Both the position numbers and the translations under genes were made by a program. A model generated the notes under the pieces. That model ran no database searches. It had not been told where the DNA came from and saw only the letters and a list, made by a program, of their open reading frames with translations. Shown here in pieces: positions 34,870 to 43,353 of a DNA stretch of 45,692 bases. Numbering within the stretch: position 1 is the first letter of the stretch; every line of letters begins with the position of its first letter. The DNA is from Fretibacterium fastidiosum (GTDB taxonomy: Bacteria; Synergistota; Synergistia; Synergistales; Aminobacteriaceae): the NCBI RefSeq assembly GCF_000210715.1, contig NC_021038.1, forward strand, positions 2,491,879 to 2,537,570, in the 5' to 3' direction.

Positions 34870-35682
34870 CTAAAAGAGGTCCAGGGCCACGAGGATGGCG
34901 GCCGATCCGACCAACAGGCAGTAAAGCCCGAAATACGCCCACCGCCCGGACAAGACCAGGCGGCGCAGAAGGCGAAGCGAGAGCCACCCCAGGACAAAGG
35001 CCACCGCGGCCGCCCAGGCCCAGCCCTCCGGAAGCGCGGCGACCGTTCCGGCGCGATGGATCTTCAGGAGCTCCAGGAGCGTCGCCCCTAGGACCGCGGG
35101 GATGGAGATCAGGAAGGAGAACCGAAAGGCCTCGCCGACCGCAAGCCCCATCAAAAGTCCCGCTGCGATCGTCGCGCCGGAGCGGGAGATTCCGGGCAGG
35201 ACGGCCGCGCCCTGAGCCAGGCCGACGACGATGGCCGCAGCGGCGCGAAGCCTCCCCTGCCGGTCCGCGAAGAGGGGCGTCAGGGCAAGGATCGTCCCCG
35301 TCAGGAGCAGCCCGCCGCCCACGGCGAGGGGCGAGGTCATGGCCCGTTCCACCGTCCCCTTGAGCGGCAGCCCCACCAGGGCGGTCGCGGCCGAGGACAG
35401 CAGGATGAACCAGCCCATCCTCCACCCCTCCCGCTCCCGTTCCGCGCTGAAGAGGAGCCCCCGCAGCCATTGTCCGGCGATCGTGACGACGTCCTTCCAA
35501 AAGAAGACGAGGACAGCCAGCATGGTGGCGCAGTGCAGGAGGACGTCGAAGGACAGGAGCCCTCCCTGGTCAAGGCCAAAGAATATCTGAAACAGGGCGA
35601 GGTGCCCGGAACTGCTGATGGGCAAGAACTCACAGAGCCCCTGCACGGCGCCCAGCACAAGGGTTTCCACGTTAAAAGCCAC
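34870..35682 (-). CDS. uppP: Undecaprenyl-diphosphatase UppP (BacA)
   Basis: Membrane phosphatase that recycles the C55 lipid carrier used for peptidoglycan and surface polysaccharides. The 270 residues have eight-odd membrane segments and both family motifs: the Glu-rich first motif ending in CEFLPISSSGHL (about 17-28) and GISRSGATIAAGLLMG (about 160-175), with the catalytic Ser/Arg region. The start is GTG 35682, behind GAGGTGA. It lies 74 bases after rnj and 10 bases before maf. Confidence 0.95.
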   Translation of the reverse strand: MAFNVETLVLGAVQGLCEFLPISSSGHLALFQIFFGLDQGGLLSFDVLLHCATMLAVLVFFWKDVVTIAGQWLRGLLFSAEREREGWRMGWFILLSSAATALVGLPLKGTVERAMTSPLAVGGGLLLTGTILALTPLFADRQGRLRAAAAIVVGLAQGAAVLPGISRSGATIAAGLLMGLAVGEAFRFSFLISIPAVLGATLLELLKIHRAGTVAALPEGWAWAAAVAFVLGWLSLRLLRRLVLSGRWAYFGLYCLLVGSAAILVALDLF

Positions 35683-35756
35683 CGCTGCATCACCTCAAAC
35701 GTCAAACCAGGGAATAATCCGCAAAACCGTCCGCCGGCCGGGCGCGCCGCATCCCC

Positions 35757-37523
35757 CTAGAAAAAGTCCTTCTCCATCCATGTGTCGTCCGCCCCGTGGT
35801 CCTCCCCGATCACGGAGATGACGGGCAGGACCACGGCATAGGAGTAGTTTCGGCGCCGCAGGACGTCGCGGACCCGGCTGCGGATGACCTTCGCAACGGC
35901 TTCCCGATCGACGGAGCGACTGCCCGCGAACTCCCTGATGCCGCGCTCGGCGGCGGCCCGGATCTCGTCGAACACCCGCTTGTGGTCGTCTGAGATGAAG
36001 ACGCCCTGCGTCTCGATCGCCAGGGGGGCCGCCAGCGCCCCCTTTTCGCCAAGGGTTGCCGCAACCACCAGCACGCCGTCCTCGGCCAGGTCCCGACGCT
36101 CCCTCACGACGTCGCTCTTCAGCCCGCCCACCGCGTTTCCATCGATCAGGACCGCGCCCGACGGCACGTGTCCCTTCAGCTTCGGCTGGAGCCCCTTCGT
36201 GAAGGTGAGCACGTCGCCGTTTGCCATGATGAAGACGTTCCGGGGGGGAACCCCCACCTCCTGAGCCAGCTGGGAGTGGCGCACCAGATGGCGGTATTCC
36301 CCGTGGACCGGGACGAAATAGTCGGGGCGCACCAGGTTCAGGACGATCTTCAGCTCCTCCGAGGAGGCGTGTCCGGAGACGTGTATCTGTCTGCCCGGCT
36401 CGTAGACCACCTCGCAGCCCAGCGCGAACAGGCGATTGATCGTGTTGTTGACCAGCTTCTCGTTGCCTGGAATGACGGACGCCAGCAGGAACACGGCGTC
36501 GTGGCTGCCGAGGGTGACCATGCGGTGTTCCCCGCGGCTCATCATCACGAGGCCGGAGAAGGGCTCCCCCTGGCTGCCCGTCGTCATGATGACCAGCTGG
36601 TTGTCCGGGACCCTGCCGATGTCCTCGACGGGGACGATCATCTTCTGGTCCAGCTTGAGGTACCCCAGCTCGCGGGCCAGCTCCACGTTGCGGATCATGC
36701 TGCGGCCCAGGAACGCGATCTTGCGGTTGAAGCGCATGGCGACGTCCACGACCTGCTGAACGCGGTGGACGTTGCTGGCGAAGGAGGAGATGATGATGCG
36801 CCGAGACCTGTAGTTGCGGTAGAGCTGGTCCAGGGTGCCGCTGATGATGCGCTCGGAGGGGGTGAAGCCCGTGCGCTCCGCGTTCGTGGAATCCGACGTC
36901 AGGAGGAGCACTCCCTTGTCTCCCTCCTCGGCGAACGCGCCGTAGTCCGTTATGCGCCCGTCGATGGGGGTGGAGTCCAGCTTGAAGTCCCCCGTGTGGA
37001 CGATGCGCCCCAGCGGCGTCTCGATGGACAGGGCCACGCCGTCCGGGATGGAGTGCGCGACGGCGATGAAGCGAACCTTGAAGGGGCCGATCTGGACGAC
37101 GTCGCCCGCCTTGACCTCGTTGAATTTCGGCCGGAAGTTGGGCAGGTCCTCCTGCAGCTTGTTCTTGATCAGCCCCAGCGTCAGCCTGGTCCCGTAGAGC
37201 GGGACGTTCAGCCGCGGAAGGACGTAGGGGAGCCCTCCCGTGTGGTCCTCGTGCCCGTGGGTGATGAGGACGGCCAGGACCTTCTCGCGATTGGCCTCGA
37301 GGTAGGAGATGTCGGGCACGATGTAGTCGATGCCAGGAAGCTCCTGGTCGGGGAACATCAGCCCGCTGTCGATGACGATCATGTCGTCCCCGTACTCCAC
37401 CACGTACATGTTCTTTCCAATCTCGCCGAGCCCTCCCAGGGGGATGAAGCTCAAGTGCTCCTTGCCCTTCCCAACGCCGGACGCCCTGGGCCTCCGGCGC
37501 GACCGTGCAGTTTTCTCTGCCAT
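35757..37523 (-). CDS. rnj: Ribonuclease J
   Basis: Metallo-beta-lactamase/beta-CASP nuclease with 5'-3' exonuclease and endonuclease activity in mRNA decay and rRNA maturation. In 588 residues: a basic N-terminal tail (1-20), the zinc motif HGHEDH (89-94), further His/Asp ligands around AVAHSIPDGV and VHTGDFKLD, a beta-CASP domain (about 215-360), the HVSGHASSEEL motif (about 398-408), and a C-terminal dimerisation domain (about 465-588). ATG 37523 has GGAGG 12 bases upstream, inside a tandem 18-bp repeat. It is the first gene of the rnj-uppP-maf-DUF5693-csaB run. Confidence 0.97.
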   Translation of the reverse strand: MAEKTARSRRRPRASGVGKGKEHLSFIPLGGLGEIGKNMYVVEYGDDMIVIDSGLMFPDQELPGIDYIVPDISYLEANREKVLAVLITHGHEDHTGGLPYVLPRLNVPLYGTRLTLGLIKNKLQEDLPNFRPKFNEVKAGDVVQIGPFKVRFIAVAHSIPDGVALSIETPLGRIVHTGDFKLDSTPIDGRITDYGAFAEEGDKGVLLLTSDSTNAERTGFTPSERIISGTLDQLYRNYRSRRIIISSFASNVHRVQQVVDVAMRFNRKIAFLGRSMIRNVELARELGYLKLDQKMIVPVEDIGRVPDNQLVIMTTGSQGEPFSGLVMMSRGEHRMVTLGSHDAVFLLASVIPGNEKLVNNTINRLFALGCEVVYEPGRQIHVSGHASSEELKIVLNLVRPDYFVPVHGEYRHLVRHSQLAQEVGVPPRNVFIMANGDVLTFTKGLQPKLKGHVPSGAVLIDGNAVGGLKSDVVRERRDLAEDGVLVVAATLGEKGALAAPLAIETQGVFISDDHKRVFDEIRAAAERGIREFAGSRSVDREAVAKVIRSRVRDVLRRRNYSYAVVLPVISVIGEDHGADDTWMEKDFF

Positions 37524-37537
37524 GAATGCGCATTGCC

Positions 37538-37573
37538 TCCGTAAATTTATTTATGTCCGTAAATTTATTTATG
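37538..37573. repeat. Perfect tandem 18-bp repeat at the rnj ribosome-binding site
   Basis: TCCGTAAATTTATTTATG occurs twice without spacing (37538-37555 and 37556-37573). The copy nearer rnj overlaps its ribosome-binding site. The A+T-rich units could form the leader or -10 region. The rest of the gap, 37574-37849, has two small hairpins (37756-37778 and 37781-37795) that may end nhaC transcription, and no gene. Confidence 0.85.
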
Positions 37574-37849
37574 ATTGATACCGTCCGCCGCTCTCAGGCA
37601 GACCTGCGTTCACTACGAATCGCCCCGTTCGGCTGCGAGCGGGGGCCGACGCCGGCATGTCCGCCCCTCGCAGCTTCATCTTATGGCGTCCTCATCTGCC
37701 GAGCGAAAACAAACTTCACTTTCACTCAACAATACTTTTACTCGACGATCTTGATGGTTTCCCCTGTTACTTGAAACCCCACCCGCAGCGCGGGTCAATT
37801 CCTGCCGTCGCGGTCGGGCCCACTCGCCCTGCCGCACAGCGGGAAAGGC

Positions 37850-39286
37850 TCACTCCCCCTGCGACGCCCTCTTCTTCAGTATCTCAGAACCGTCATTTCG
37901 GCCAATCCCAAGGAAAATCGAGGCGAACATCACGAACATGAGCACGTAGCCGTAGACGACGAACGGCGTAACCTGAATGGCCGCCAGGGGCGCTTTCGTC
38001 CCCGACGCAAAGCTGATGGTGTAGATCACGGCAGGGGTCCAGGGCATGGAGTAAACGAGCGTGTTGGACTGCGCATCCAGCAGGTTCGCCGCCCGATATC
38101 CCGTGAAGCCGTACTTCTCCGACAGCGGTTTGGCGAAGGAGGCGCCAACCGCCAGGATCGCCGGGGCGTTCAGCCCCATCACCGCCGACAGGATGATGAC
38201 CATCAGGGAGATCACGACCTCCGCGCCGCAGGCGGTGGAGGCCACCGTCCCCAGAGCGTTCAGGAGTTTTTTGTCCCCCCCGCCGGCGCGCATGATGGCG
38301 ATGGAGCCAAAGAGGAGCAGCGCCAGGATACAGACCTGAAGCATACTGGCCAGGCCCATGTAGAAGATGCCGTCCACCGTCCGGTCCAGCCCCTCACCGT
38401 GAACCGCGATCAGGGCCGTTTGCGCGGGATTGACGGCGTCGACCTGCAGAAAGTCAAACTGGCCGGAGGCCACGCCAACCACCGCAGCGGCCACAATGCC
38501 TATCGTCGTCGCGATGATGATGTCTCCCGTCCTCATGGCCATAACAAGCGTTAAAATCACCGCCGCAAGCATCCAGAAGGCCCTGGGGTCGTAAGAGAAA
38601 TTCGCGTTGACCGCGGAGGCCGCTGTGTCCAGTTTCGTGGAGAGAAAGACGGTTATCGCGATGGTAATGCAGGCTGCGACAAAGGAATATTTGAACCGGG
38701 AGCGAACGACACCGGGCACATCCACCCCCTGCGAGGTGGCGGAACAGATGGTGGTGTCCGAGACGGGGGCCAGGTTGTCGCCGAAAGCGGCGCCCGATAT
38801 GATGATCCCGGCCAGGAGGGCAGGATGACAGCCCAGCTCGACGCCCGCCGGGTACAGGACCCCCATGGCCGCCGCGATGGTGCCAAAGCCGGTGCCGCTG
38901 GCCGTGGCGAACAGGCAGGACGCCAGGAAAGTGATGACAAGGAACGCCGTGCTCCCCACGCCAAGCCCTGCAGCGTAGCCGGCAATGGCCGCCGCAAGTC
39001 CGGAGACGCGCAACAGCCGGGAGAACACGCCCGCCCACAGCCAGCAGACCACCGGCGTGATCGCCTCCCTGCTGGCGATGCCGGAGATAACCACATCCGC
39101 GTAATGCGCCTTATCCCTGGAGAAAAAGAAGGTGACGATCAACGCCAGAAATGCAGGAACCCAGAGAGCTCCATCGGAGATGGACCCCCAGAAAAATGTC
39201 GTCAAAAGGATCAGGGAAAGAAAGATCACAAACGGTAAAAACGCCATCCATTCCCCGCCGTAAAACTCCAGTTTCCTGTCACTCAT
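37850..39286 (-). CDS. nhaC: NhaC-type Na+/H+ antiporter
   Basis: A polytopic secondary transporter (478 residues, about 11-12 membrane segments) exchanging Na+ for H+ or a related substrate. The family motif GAAFGDNLAPVSDTT is near residue 165-180, with further Gly-rich helices (CLFATASGTGFGTIAAAMG). Some members exchange organic ions (malate/lactate), so the substrate is not certain. GAGGAGG lies 8 bases before ATG 39286. It stands alone between two gaps of about 300 bases. Confidence 0.88.
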   Translation of the reverse strand: MSDRKLEFYGGEWMAFLPFVIFLSLILLTTFFWGSISDGALWVPAFLALIVTFFFSRDKAHYADVVISGIASREAITPVVCWLWAGVFSRLLRVSGLAAAIAGYAAGLGVGSTAFLVITFLASCLFATASGTGFGTIAAAMGVLYPAGVELGCHPALLAGIIISGAAFGDNLAPVSDTTICSATSQGVDVPGVVRSRFKYSFVAACITIAITVFLSTKLDTAASAVNANFSYDPRAFWMLAAVILTLVMAMRTGDIIIATTIGIVAAAVVGVASGQFDFLQVDAVNPAQTALIAVHGEGLDRTVDGIFYMGLASMLQVCILALLLFGSIAIMRAGGGDKKLLNALGTVASTACGAEVVISLMVIILSAVMGLNAPAILAVGASFAKPLSEKYGFTGYRAANLLDAQSNTLVYSMPWTPAVIYTISFASGTKAPLAAIQVTPFVVYGYVLMFVMFASIFLGIGRNDGSEILKKRASQGE

Positions 39287-39349
39287 GCCGTTTCCTCCTC
39301 AAGAGTTCCGCTAAAATGCCGTCCTGCGTGGACGGGGACAATCCATGCC

Positions 39350-39380
39350 ATCTTAAAAGCTGTCGTGGGGTGGACGTCAA
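39350..39380 (-). promoter_or_regulatory. Possible promoter of nhaC
   Basis: TTGACG (39380-39375) and TAAGAT (39355-39350) with a 19-base spacer, or TTTAAG with 17, about 65 bases before the nhaC start. Between it and the gene lies a CCGTCC/GGACGG palindrome (39319-39335). I see nothing else in 39381-39503. Confidence 0.4.
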
Positions 39381-39503
39381 CTTGGCCATACCGCACCTGC
39401 GGTGCCTTTTGTACCTGCACCCCCGGCGCCCGCCCTGTCCACTTCGGCAGCTGGCGACAGCAAAGGCGGCCTCGAACGGACTCGGCTCACCCTGCCGTCC
39501 ATA

Positions 39504-39546
39504 AAGCAGGGAGTCCCCGTCTCGCCGCGACGGGGACTCCCTGCTT
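39504..39546. terminator. Strong terminator after the Bax-inhibitor-1 gene
   Basis: A perfect 18-bp stem (39504-39521 with 39529-39546), 7-base loop. On the - strand it follows the 39593-40312 gene and ends in CTTTAT; on the + strand ATTTTAA follows. Confidence 0.85.
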
Positions 39547-39592
39547 ATTTTAACCTAAAGCTCAGTTTCTTGCCAACGATATCGAGCGATCG

Positions 39593-40312
39593 TCAGCGGC
39601 GCTTTCCAAAGAGGCGCAGAAGGTAGAGGAAGATGTTGATGAAGTCGAGGTAGAGCGAAAGGGCGCCCAGGACGGCCACCTTGCGGATCGTAACGCCGTC
39701 CTCCCCGTCCTCGATCTCGTCCCCCATCCGGCGGATGGCCTGCGTATCATAGGCGGTCAACCCCAAAAAGACGATGACGCCGATGATGCTGCTCACGAAC
39801 TCCACCATGGTGGACCGGACGAACAGGTTGACGAGGGCGGAGATGATGAGCCCGAAGAGCCCCATGTACAGAAAGCTGCCGAGCGACGTCAGGTCGCGCC
39901 GGGTGTAAAGCCCGTAGACGCTCATGACGGCGAACATCCCCGCCGTGGAGAAGAAGGCGGCGTACACGGACTCCTGAGCGTAGATCAGAAGCACCCCCGA
40001 GCAGAGCAGGCCGTTCAACACGCTGTAGATCACGAACAGGGCCGACGCGGCGCCGGCTGAGATGCGCCGGATCCCCGCACTCAGCGCAAACACGAGGCCC
40101 AACGTGGCGACGGCGACGACGATGAGCGGCATCGGCGAGCCGTAGAACACCCTCATCAGGGTCCCGTTGGACGCAACCCCGTAGGCGGTGACGGCCGTCA
40201 GGATCAGTCCGATCGCCATCCATTGATAGACGCGACGGAAAAGCGCGTTGACCAGATCGACGCGCGAGTCCGCGACCGAGTAGGAAAGCTCCCTGGTAAA
40301 CTCCTGCGACAT
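39593..40312 (-). CDS. Bax inhibitor-1 family membrane protein (YccA/YbhL-like)
   Basis: A 239-residue protein with seven membrane segments (about 28-48, 52-72, 82-102, 107-127, 140-160, 165-185, 208-232) of the BI-1/TMBIM family. Conserved features are VNALFRRVYQWMAIGL early, the mid-protein SVYGLYTRRDLTSLG, and the C-terminal AYDTQAIRR plus SLYLDFINIFLYLLRLFG. The family includes pH-sensitive Ca2+ leak channels and the FtsH modulator YccA. ATG 40312 has GGGGAG 6-7 bases upstream; the frame continues back 33 codons without a good start. Divergent from greA. Confidence 0.92.
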   Translation of the reverse strand: MSQEFTRELSYSVADSRVDLVNALFRRVYQWMAIGLILTAVTAYGVASNGTLMRVFYGSPMPLIVVAVATLGLVFALSAGIRRISAGAASALFVIYSVLNGLLCSGVLLIYAQESVYAAFFSTAGMFAVMSVYGLYTRRDLTSLGSFLYMGLFGLIISALVNLFVRSTMVEFVSSIIGVIVFLGLTAYDTQAIRRMGDEIEDGEDGVTIRKVAVLGALSLYLDFINIFLYLLRLFGKRR

Positions 40313-40588
40313 TGCAATCTCCCCTTTACGAAAATAAAATTCGATGTCCTGTCTTAAAGCCGGTGCCCCACGAGCGCTTCGAGGTCCCCAGGGCCACAGC
40401 GGCGGGGGCAAGCCCCACGCGCTCTCTAGGTTGAGTTTATTTTATCAAACCACCAATCCGAACGCCATGGGGCGAAAGGCGGAGCGACGGCGATCTCAAA
40501 ACGTCCCCTTCGCTGCCTTCGTGGACGAAGCGGGAGCAGCCGGGCCCTGCGCGCGCTCAAGGCCTGTCGCCCGGAGGGTTGAAAAATA

Positions 40589-40597
40589 TGTTAAAAT
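40589..40597 (+). promoter_or_regulatory. Extended -10 promoter of greA
   Basis: TGT directly before TAAAAT (40592-40597), an extended -10 element without a clear -35, about 70 bases before the greA start. The 353-base divergent gap 40313-40665 holds no gene I can support; a TAAAAT on the - strand (around 40440) may serve the BI-1 gene. Confidence 0.5.
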
Positions 40598-40665
40598 ACG
40601 CCCCAGCCAATGATTTCGGCGGCACTGGACCGGATCGTGGAGACAGAGCTTTCAGGAGGCTTCAA

Positions 40666-41199
40666 GTGGTGAGCAGGAAAAACGACAATCAATCGGTGGT
40701 GACGCGGAGCGGTTTTGAGAGCATGACGGCGGAGCTGACGAACCTTCGGACGGTCCGTCGGCTGGAGGTCGCCCGTCAGCTCGAGGAGGCCCGCGCCTTC
40801 GGCGACCTCAGCGAGAACGCGGAGTACGCGGCAGCCAAGGACGAGCAGAGCAGGGTCGAGGGGCGCATCATGGAGCTGGAGGTGATGCTCTCCAAGGTCA
40901 ACGTCGTCGATGAGGCCAACCTGGACACGAATCGGGTGGGCATCGGCCTGACGGTTTCGCTTCAGGACCTCGACTCGAAGAAGGACTACACGTACACCCT
41001 GGTGGGCTCCGAGGAGCTCTCCAGCTCAAACAAGGAAAGCACTTCGGCGGTGCAGCGCATCTCCCAGAAGAGCCCCGTCGGCCAGGCGATCCTCGGACAC
41101 GCCATCGGCGACGAGGTCCACGTCAAGATCCCCCGCGGCACGCGCCGATTGAAGATCACGAGCATCGACCGTGGCGGCATCAAGGCAAAAAGGAACTGA
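40666..41199 (+). CDS. greA: Transcription elongation factor GreA
   Basis: Rescues backtracked RNA polymerase by stimulating transcript cleavage. About 177 residues, slightly long for the family: an N-terminal coiled coil with the acidic tip DLSENAEYAAAKDEQ and a C-terminal FKBP-like domain ending in SPVGQAILGHAIGDEV and basic strands. The start is one of two adjacent GTG codons (40666 or 40669), set by CAGGAGG 6 or 9 bases upstream; the ORF upstream has no other site. A glycosyltransferase gene overlaps its 3' end by 29 bases, so greA heads the glycan operon. Confidence 0.95.
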   Translation: MVSRKNDNQSVVTRSGFESMTAELTNLRTVRRLEVARQLEEARAFGDLSENAEYAAAKDEQSRVEGRIMELEVMLSKVNVVDEANLDTNRVGIGLTVSLQDLDSKKDYTYTLVGSEELSSSNKESTSAVQRISQKSPVGQAILGHAIGDEVHVKIPRGTRRLKITSIDRGGIKAKRN

Positions 41200-42370
41200 C
41201 GCTCCGGAACGAGCGGCGTTTCCCAGAGTCCTCATCCTCTGCCCCGACCTTGAGATCGGCGGGCTTCAGCGCGTCGCGGTGAACCTTGCCAGAGGGCTTT
41301 CCGACCTGGGCGTCCATCCCCTCTGCCTCGTCCTCCGTCGGGGCGGGGCCCTCCGCAGCCTCCTACCACAGACCATCGAGGTCCATGAACTCGGCTGCAC
41401 CAGCCAACCCCTTGCCCTGCTCCTCCCCACCTCCAAACTGGGCCGGGCCCTCAGGGCAGCGCAATCGGACGTCGTGATCTCCCTCGGACACACGACCAAC
41501 CTGCTGGCCGCGTGGGCAAAGGTGCTGTGGGGCTTCCCCTTCTCCCTCGTCGCGTCGGAGCACAGCACGCTCAGCCAGCGCATCGCGGACGGCTCGGCGC
41601 TTTCCCGCCTGCGGCGGAGGCTCCGCGCCCGATCCCTCTACCGCAAGGCACGCTGCGTCGTCTGCGTGTCGCAGGGCGTCGCGGAGGACCTGACGGCCCT
41701 TGGCGTCGTCCCCGCCGGGAAGGCCCGCGTCATCTACAACCCCATCGTGGCCCCCTCCATGCTTGAGCAGGCGAAGGCTCCGGTGGACCACCCGTGGATG
41801 GGCGGGGAGGTCCCCGTGCTGCTGGCCGTGGGTCGTCTGGTGGCCCTGAAGGCCTATGACGACCTGCTGCGGGCCTTCCAAATTCTCCGGGAGGAGGCCG
41901 GCTTCGCACCTCGCCTCGTCCTCCTTGGGGAGGGCCCTGAGCGGGGGCGGCTTGAGGCGTTGACCGCAACGCTCGGCCTGGAGGACTGCGTGTGCTTTGC
42001 AGGACGTCAGACGAATCCCTACGCGTGGATGGCGCGGGCTTCCGCGCTGGTGCTTTCCTCTCGCTGCGAGGGGTTCGGCAGCGTCCTGGCGGAGGCCATG
42101 GCCTGCGGAACCAACGTCGTAGCCACGGATTGCCGAAGCGGACCGCGGGAGATCCTGGAGGGCGGTCGGTGGGGACGTCTGGTCCCCGTGGGCGACGTTT
42201 TGGCGCTTGTGCGCGCAATTCGGGACGCGCTCCTCGATCCCCTGCCTCGCGCGGACCTGATCCGGGCCGCCGAACGCTTTTCCGTGGCCAGGTCCGCCGC
42301 TCTGTGGCGCGACCTCATCCTCGAGGCGGCGCAGGACGACGGCAGATTGCAAAAGAGCGGAGAGGGGTAG
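41171..42370 (+). CDS. GT4-family glycosyltransferase
   Basis: A GT-B retaining glycosyltransferase of 399 residues. The N-terminal domain has LCPDLEIGGLQRVAVNLA (about 23-40, the glycine loop). The C-terminal donor domain has AVGRLVALKAYDDLLRAF and the E-x7-E motif in SSRCEGFGSVLAEAMACG. Donor and acceptor cannot be told. The start is GTG 41171 inside greA (29-base overlap) with a weak ribosome-binding site; no other start exists in frame before the conserved domain. It is followed 5 bases later by the GT9 gene, in an operon making surface glycan. Confidence 0.87.
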   Translation: MAASRQKGTDAPERAAFPRVLILCPDLEIGGLQRVAVNLARGLSDLGVHPLCLVLRRGGALRSLLPQTIEVHELGCTSQPLALLLPTSKLGRALRAAQSDVVISLGHTTNLLAAWAKVLWGFPFSLVASEHSTLSQRIADGSALSRLRRRLRARSLYRKARCVVCVSQGVAEDLTALGVVPAGKARVIYNPIVAPSMLEQAKAPVDHPWMGGEVPVLLAVGRLVALKAYDDLLRAFQILREEAGFAPRLVLLGEGPERGRLEALTATLGLEDCVCFAGRQTNPYAWMARASALVLSSRCEGFGSVLAEAMACGTNVVATDCRSGPREILEGGRWGRLVPVGDVLALVRAIRDALLDPLPRADLIRAAERFSVARSAALWRDLILEAAQDDGRLQKSGEG

Positions 42371-42375
42371 GAGCC

Positions 42376-43353
42376 ATGAGCATCGTTCGTCCGAAGGACG
42401 GGGACAGGGTGTTGTGGATTCGCTTCAGCGCCTTCGGGGACGTGCTGCAGTGCGCCGCCGGCGCGCGGGCCTTCAAGAGCGCCTTTCCCGGCACGCGGCT
42501 GACGTTCCTGACGCAGAAGGAGTACGGCGGCCTCCTCGGCAGACAGCCGTACATCGACGACCTCCTCTTCTGGGACCTCAAGCGCCCCTGGAGCTTTTTC
42601 TCCGTCATCCGCCGGATACGCGGCCGATACCAGTGGCTGGTCAGCCAGCACCGGGGCGCCGCCGCCGCGCTCACCGCCCTCCTCAGCAAGGCCCCCATCC
42701 GGCTGGGCTACAACAGCGGACTTCAGTTCGCCTACACCACGACGCACTGGGAGTACCTGGACGCGCTGGGGGTGGACTTCACCAGCCGCCCCGAACCGGC
42801 CATCTTCACGACGGAAAGCGACAGGGCTCAGGCGCAGGCCATGCTGAAGCCCCTGCCCTCCCGGCGCCTCTTCTGCATCATCGGCGCCAGCAAGCCCCAG
42901 AAGTTCTGGCCCATCCCCCACTGGATCGACTTCCTTCGTCCCCTCGTCGGCGAGGGGTGGGGCGTCGTCCTGAACGGGCACGGCACGAGGGAGATGCAGA
43001 CGGCCCAGGAGATCGTCGGAGCGCTCGCAAGCCCCCTCGTGCTGAACCTCGTGGGGAGGGCCGACTTCCCCCTCATGGCAGCCCTGGCGCAGTCCTGCGC
43101 CGCCGCCGTCGGCAACGACACAGGCCCCCTCCACCTGGCCGCCCTCGTCGGGACGCCGACGTTGGGCTTCTTCGGCGTCACGGACGCCTGGGAGATGGGC
43201 TTCCGCATGCCCTGGTTCCGGGAGGTCCGCGTCGCCTGTCCCCTCGCCGGCTGCCGAAACTACGGCTGCCCCAGGGACTGCCTCGCGGACATTGCGCCGC
43301 AGCGGGCCCTCGCCGCGTTCCAAAGGATGCGGGAGGAGCTCTCGATCCGATGA
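42376..43353 (+). CDS. GT9 (heptosyltransferase-like) glycosyltransferase
   Basis: A 325-residue protein of the ADP-heptose:LPS heptosyltransferase family, which adds heptose or related sugars to lipid A core. The N-terminal VLWIRFSAFGDVLQC is the family's acceptor-side loop; C-terminal KPQKFWPIPHW and GNDTGPLHLAA form the nucleotide-sugar site. It implies an LPS-type outer membrane. ATG 42376 is behind GAGGGG; the longer open frame overlapping the GT4 gene is not credible. Its stop overlaps the next start as ATGA. Confidence 0.9.
   Translation: MSIVRPKDGDRVLWIRFSAFGDVLQCAAGARAFKSAFPGTRLTFLTQKEYGGLLGRQPYIDDLLFWDLKRPWSFFSVIRRIRGRYQWLVSQHRGAAAALTALLSKAPIRLGYNSGLQFAYTTTHWEYLDALGVDFTSRPEPAIFTTESDRAQAQAMLKPLPSRRLFCIIGASKPQKFWPIPHWIDFLRPLVGEGWGVVLNGHGTREMQTAQEIVGALASPLVLNLVGRADFPLMAALAQSCAAAVGNDTGPLHLAALVGTPTLGFFGVTDAWEMGFRMPWFREVRVACPLAGCRNYGCPRDCLADIAPQRALAAFQRMREELSIR

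Noticed and set aside
35695-37533. 612-codon frame overlapping rnj on the same strand
   Set aside because: Alternative frame of RNase J with His/Arg/Pro-rich composition; the rnj frame carries all motifs.
31112-39319. 13-base sequence TCCGCTAAAATGC shared by two gaps (31112-31124 and 39307-39319)
   Set aside because: A 13-base match within 45 kb is expected by chance, and the flanks do not align beyond a few bases.
39287-39503. Sodium- or lithium-type riboswitch in front of nhaC
   Set aside because: Only a short palindrome was found; I could not see the conserved core of a known ion riboswitch.
42414-43349. N-terminal part of a 690-codon frame continuous with the propeller gene
   Set aside because: This stretch is a shadow of the GT9 gene; the propeller protein starts at the coupled ATG 43350.
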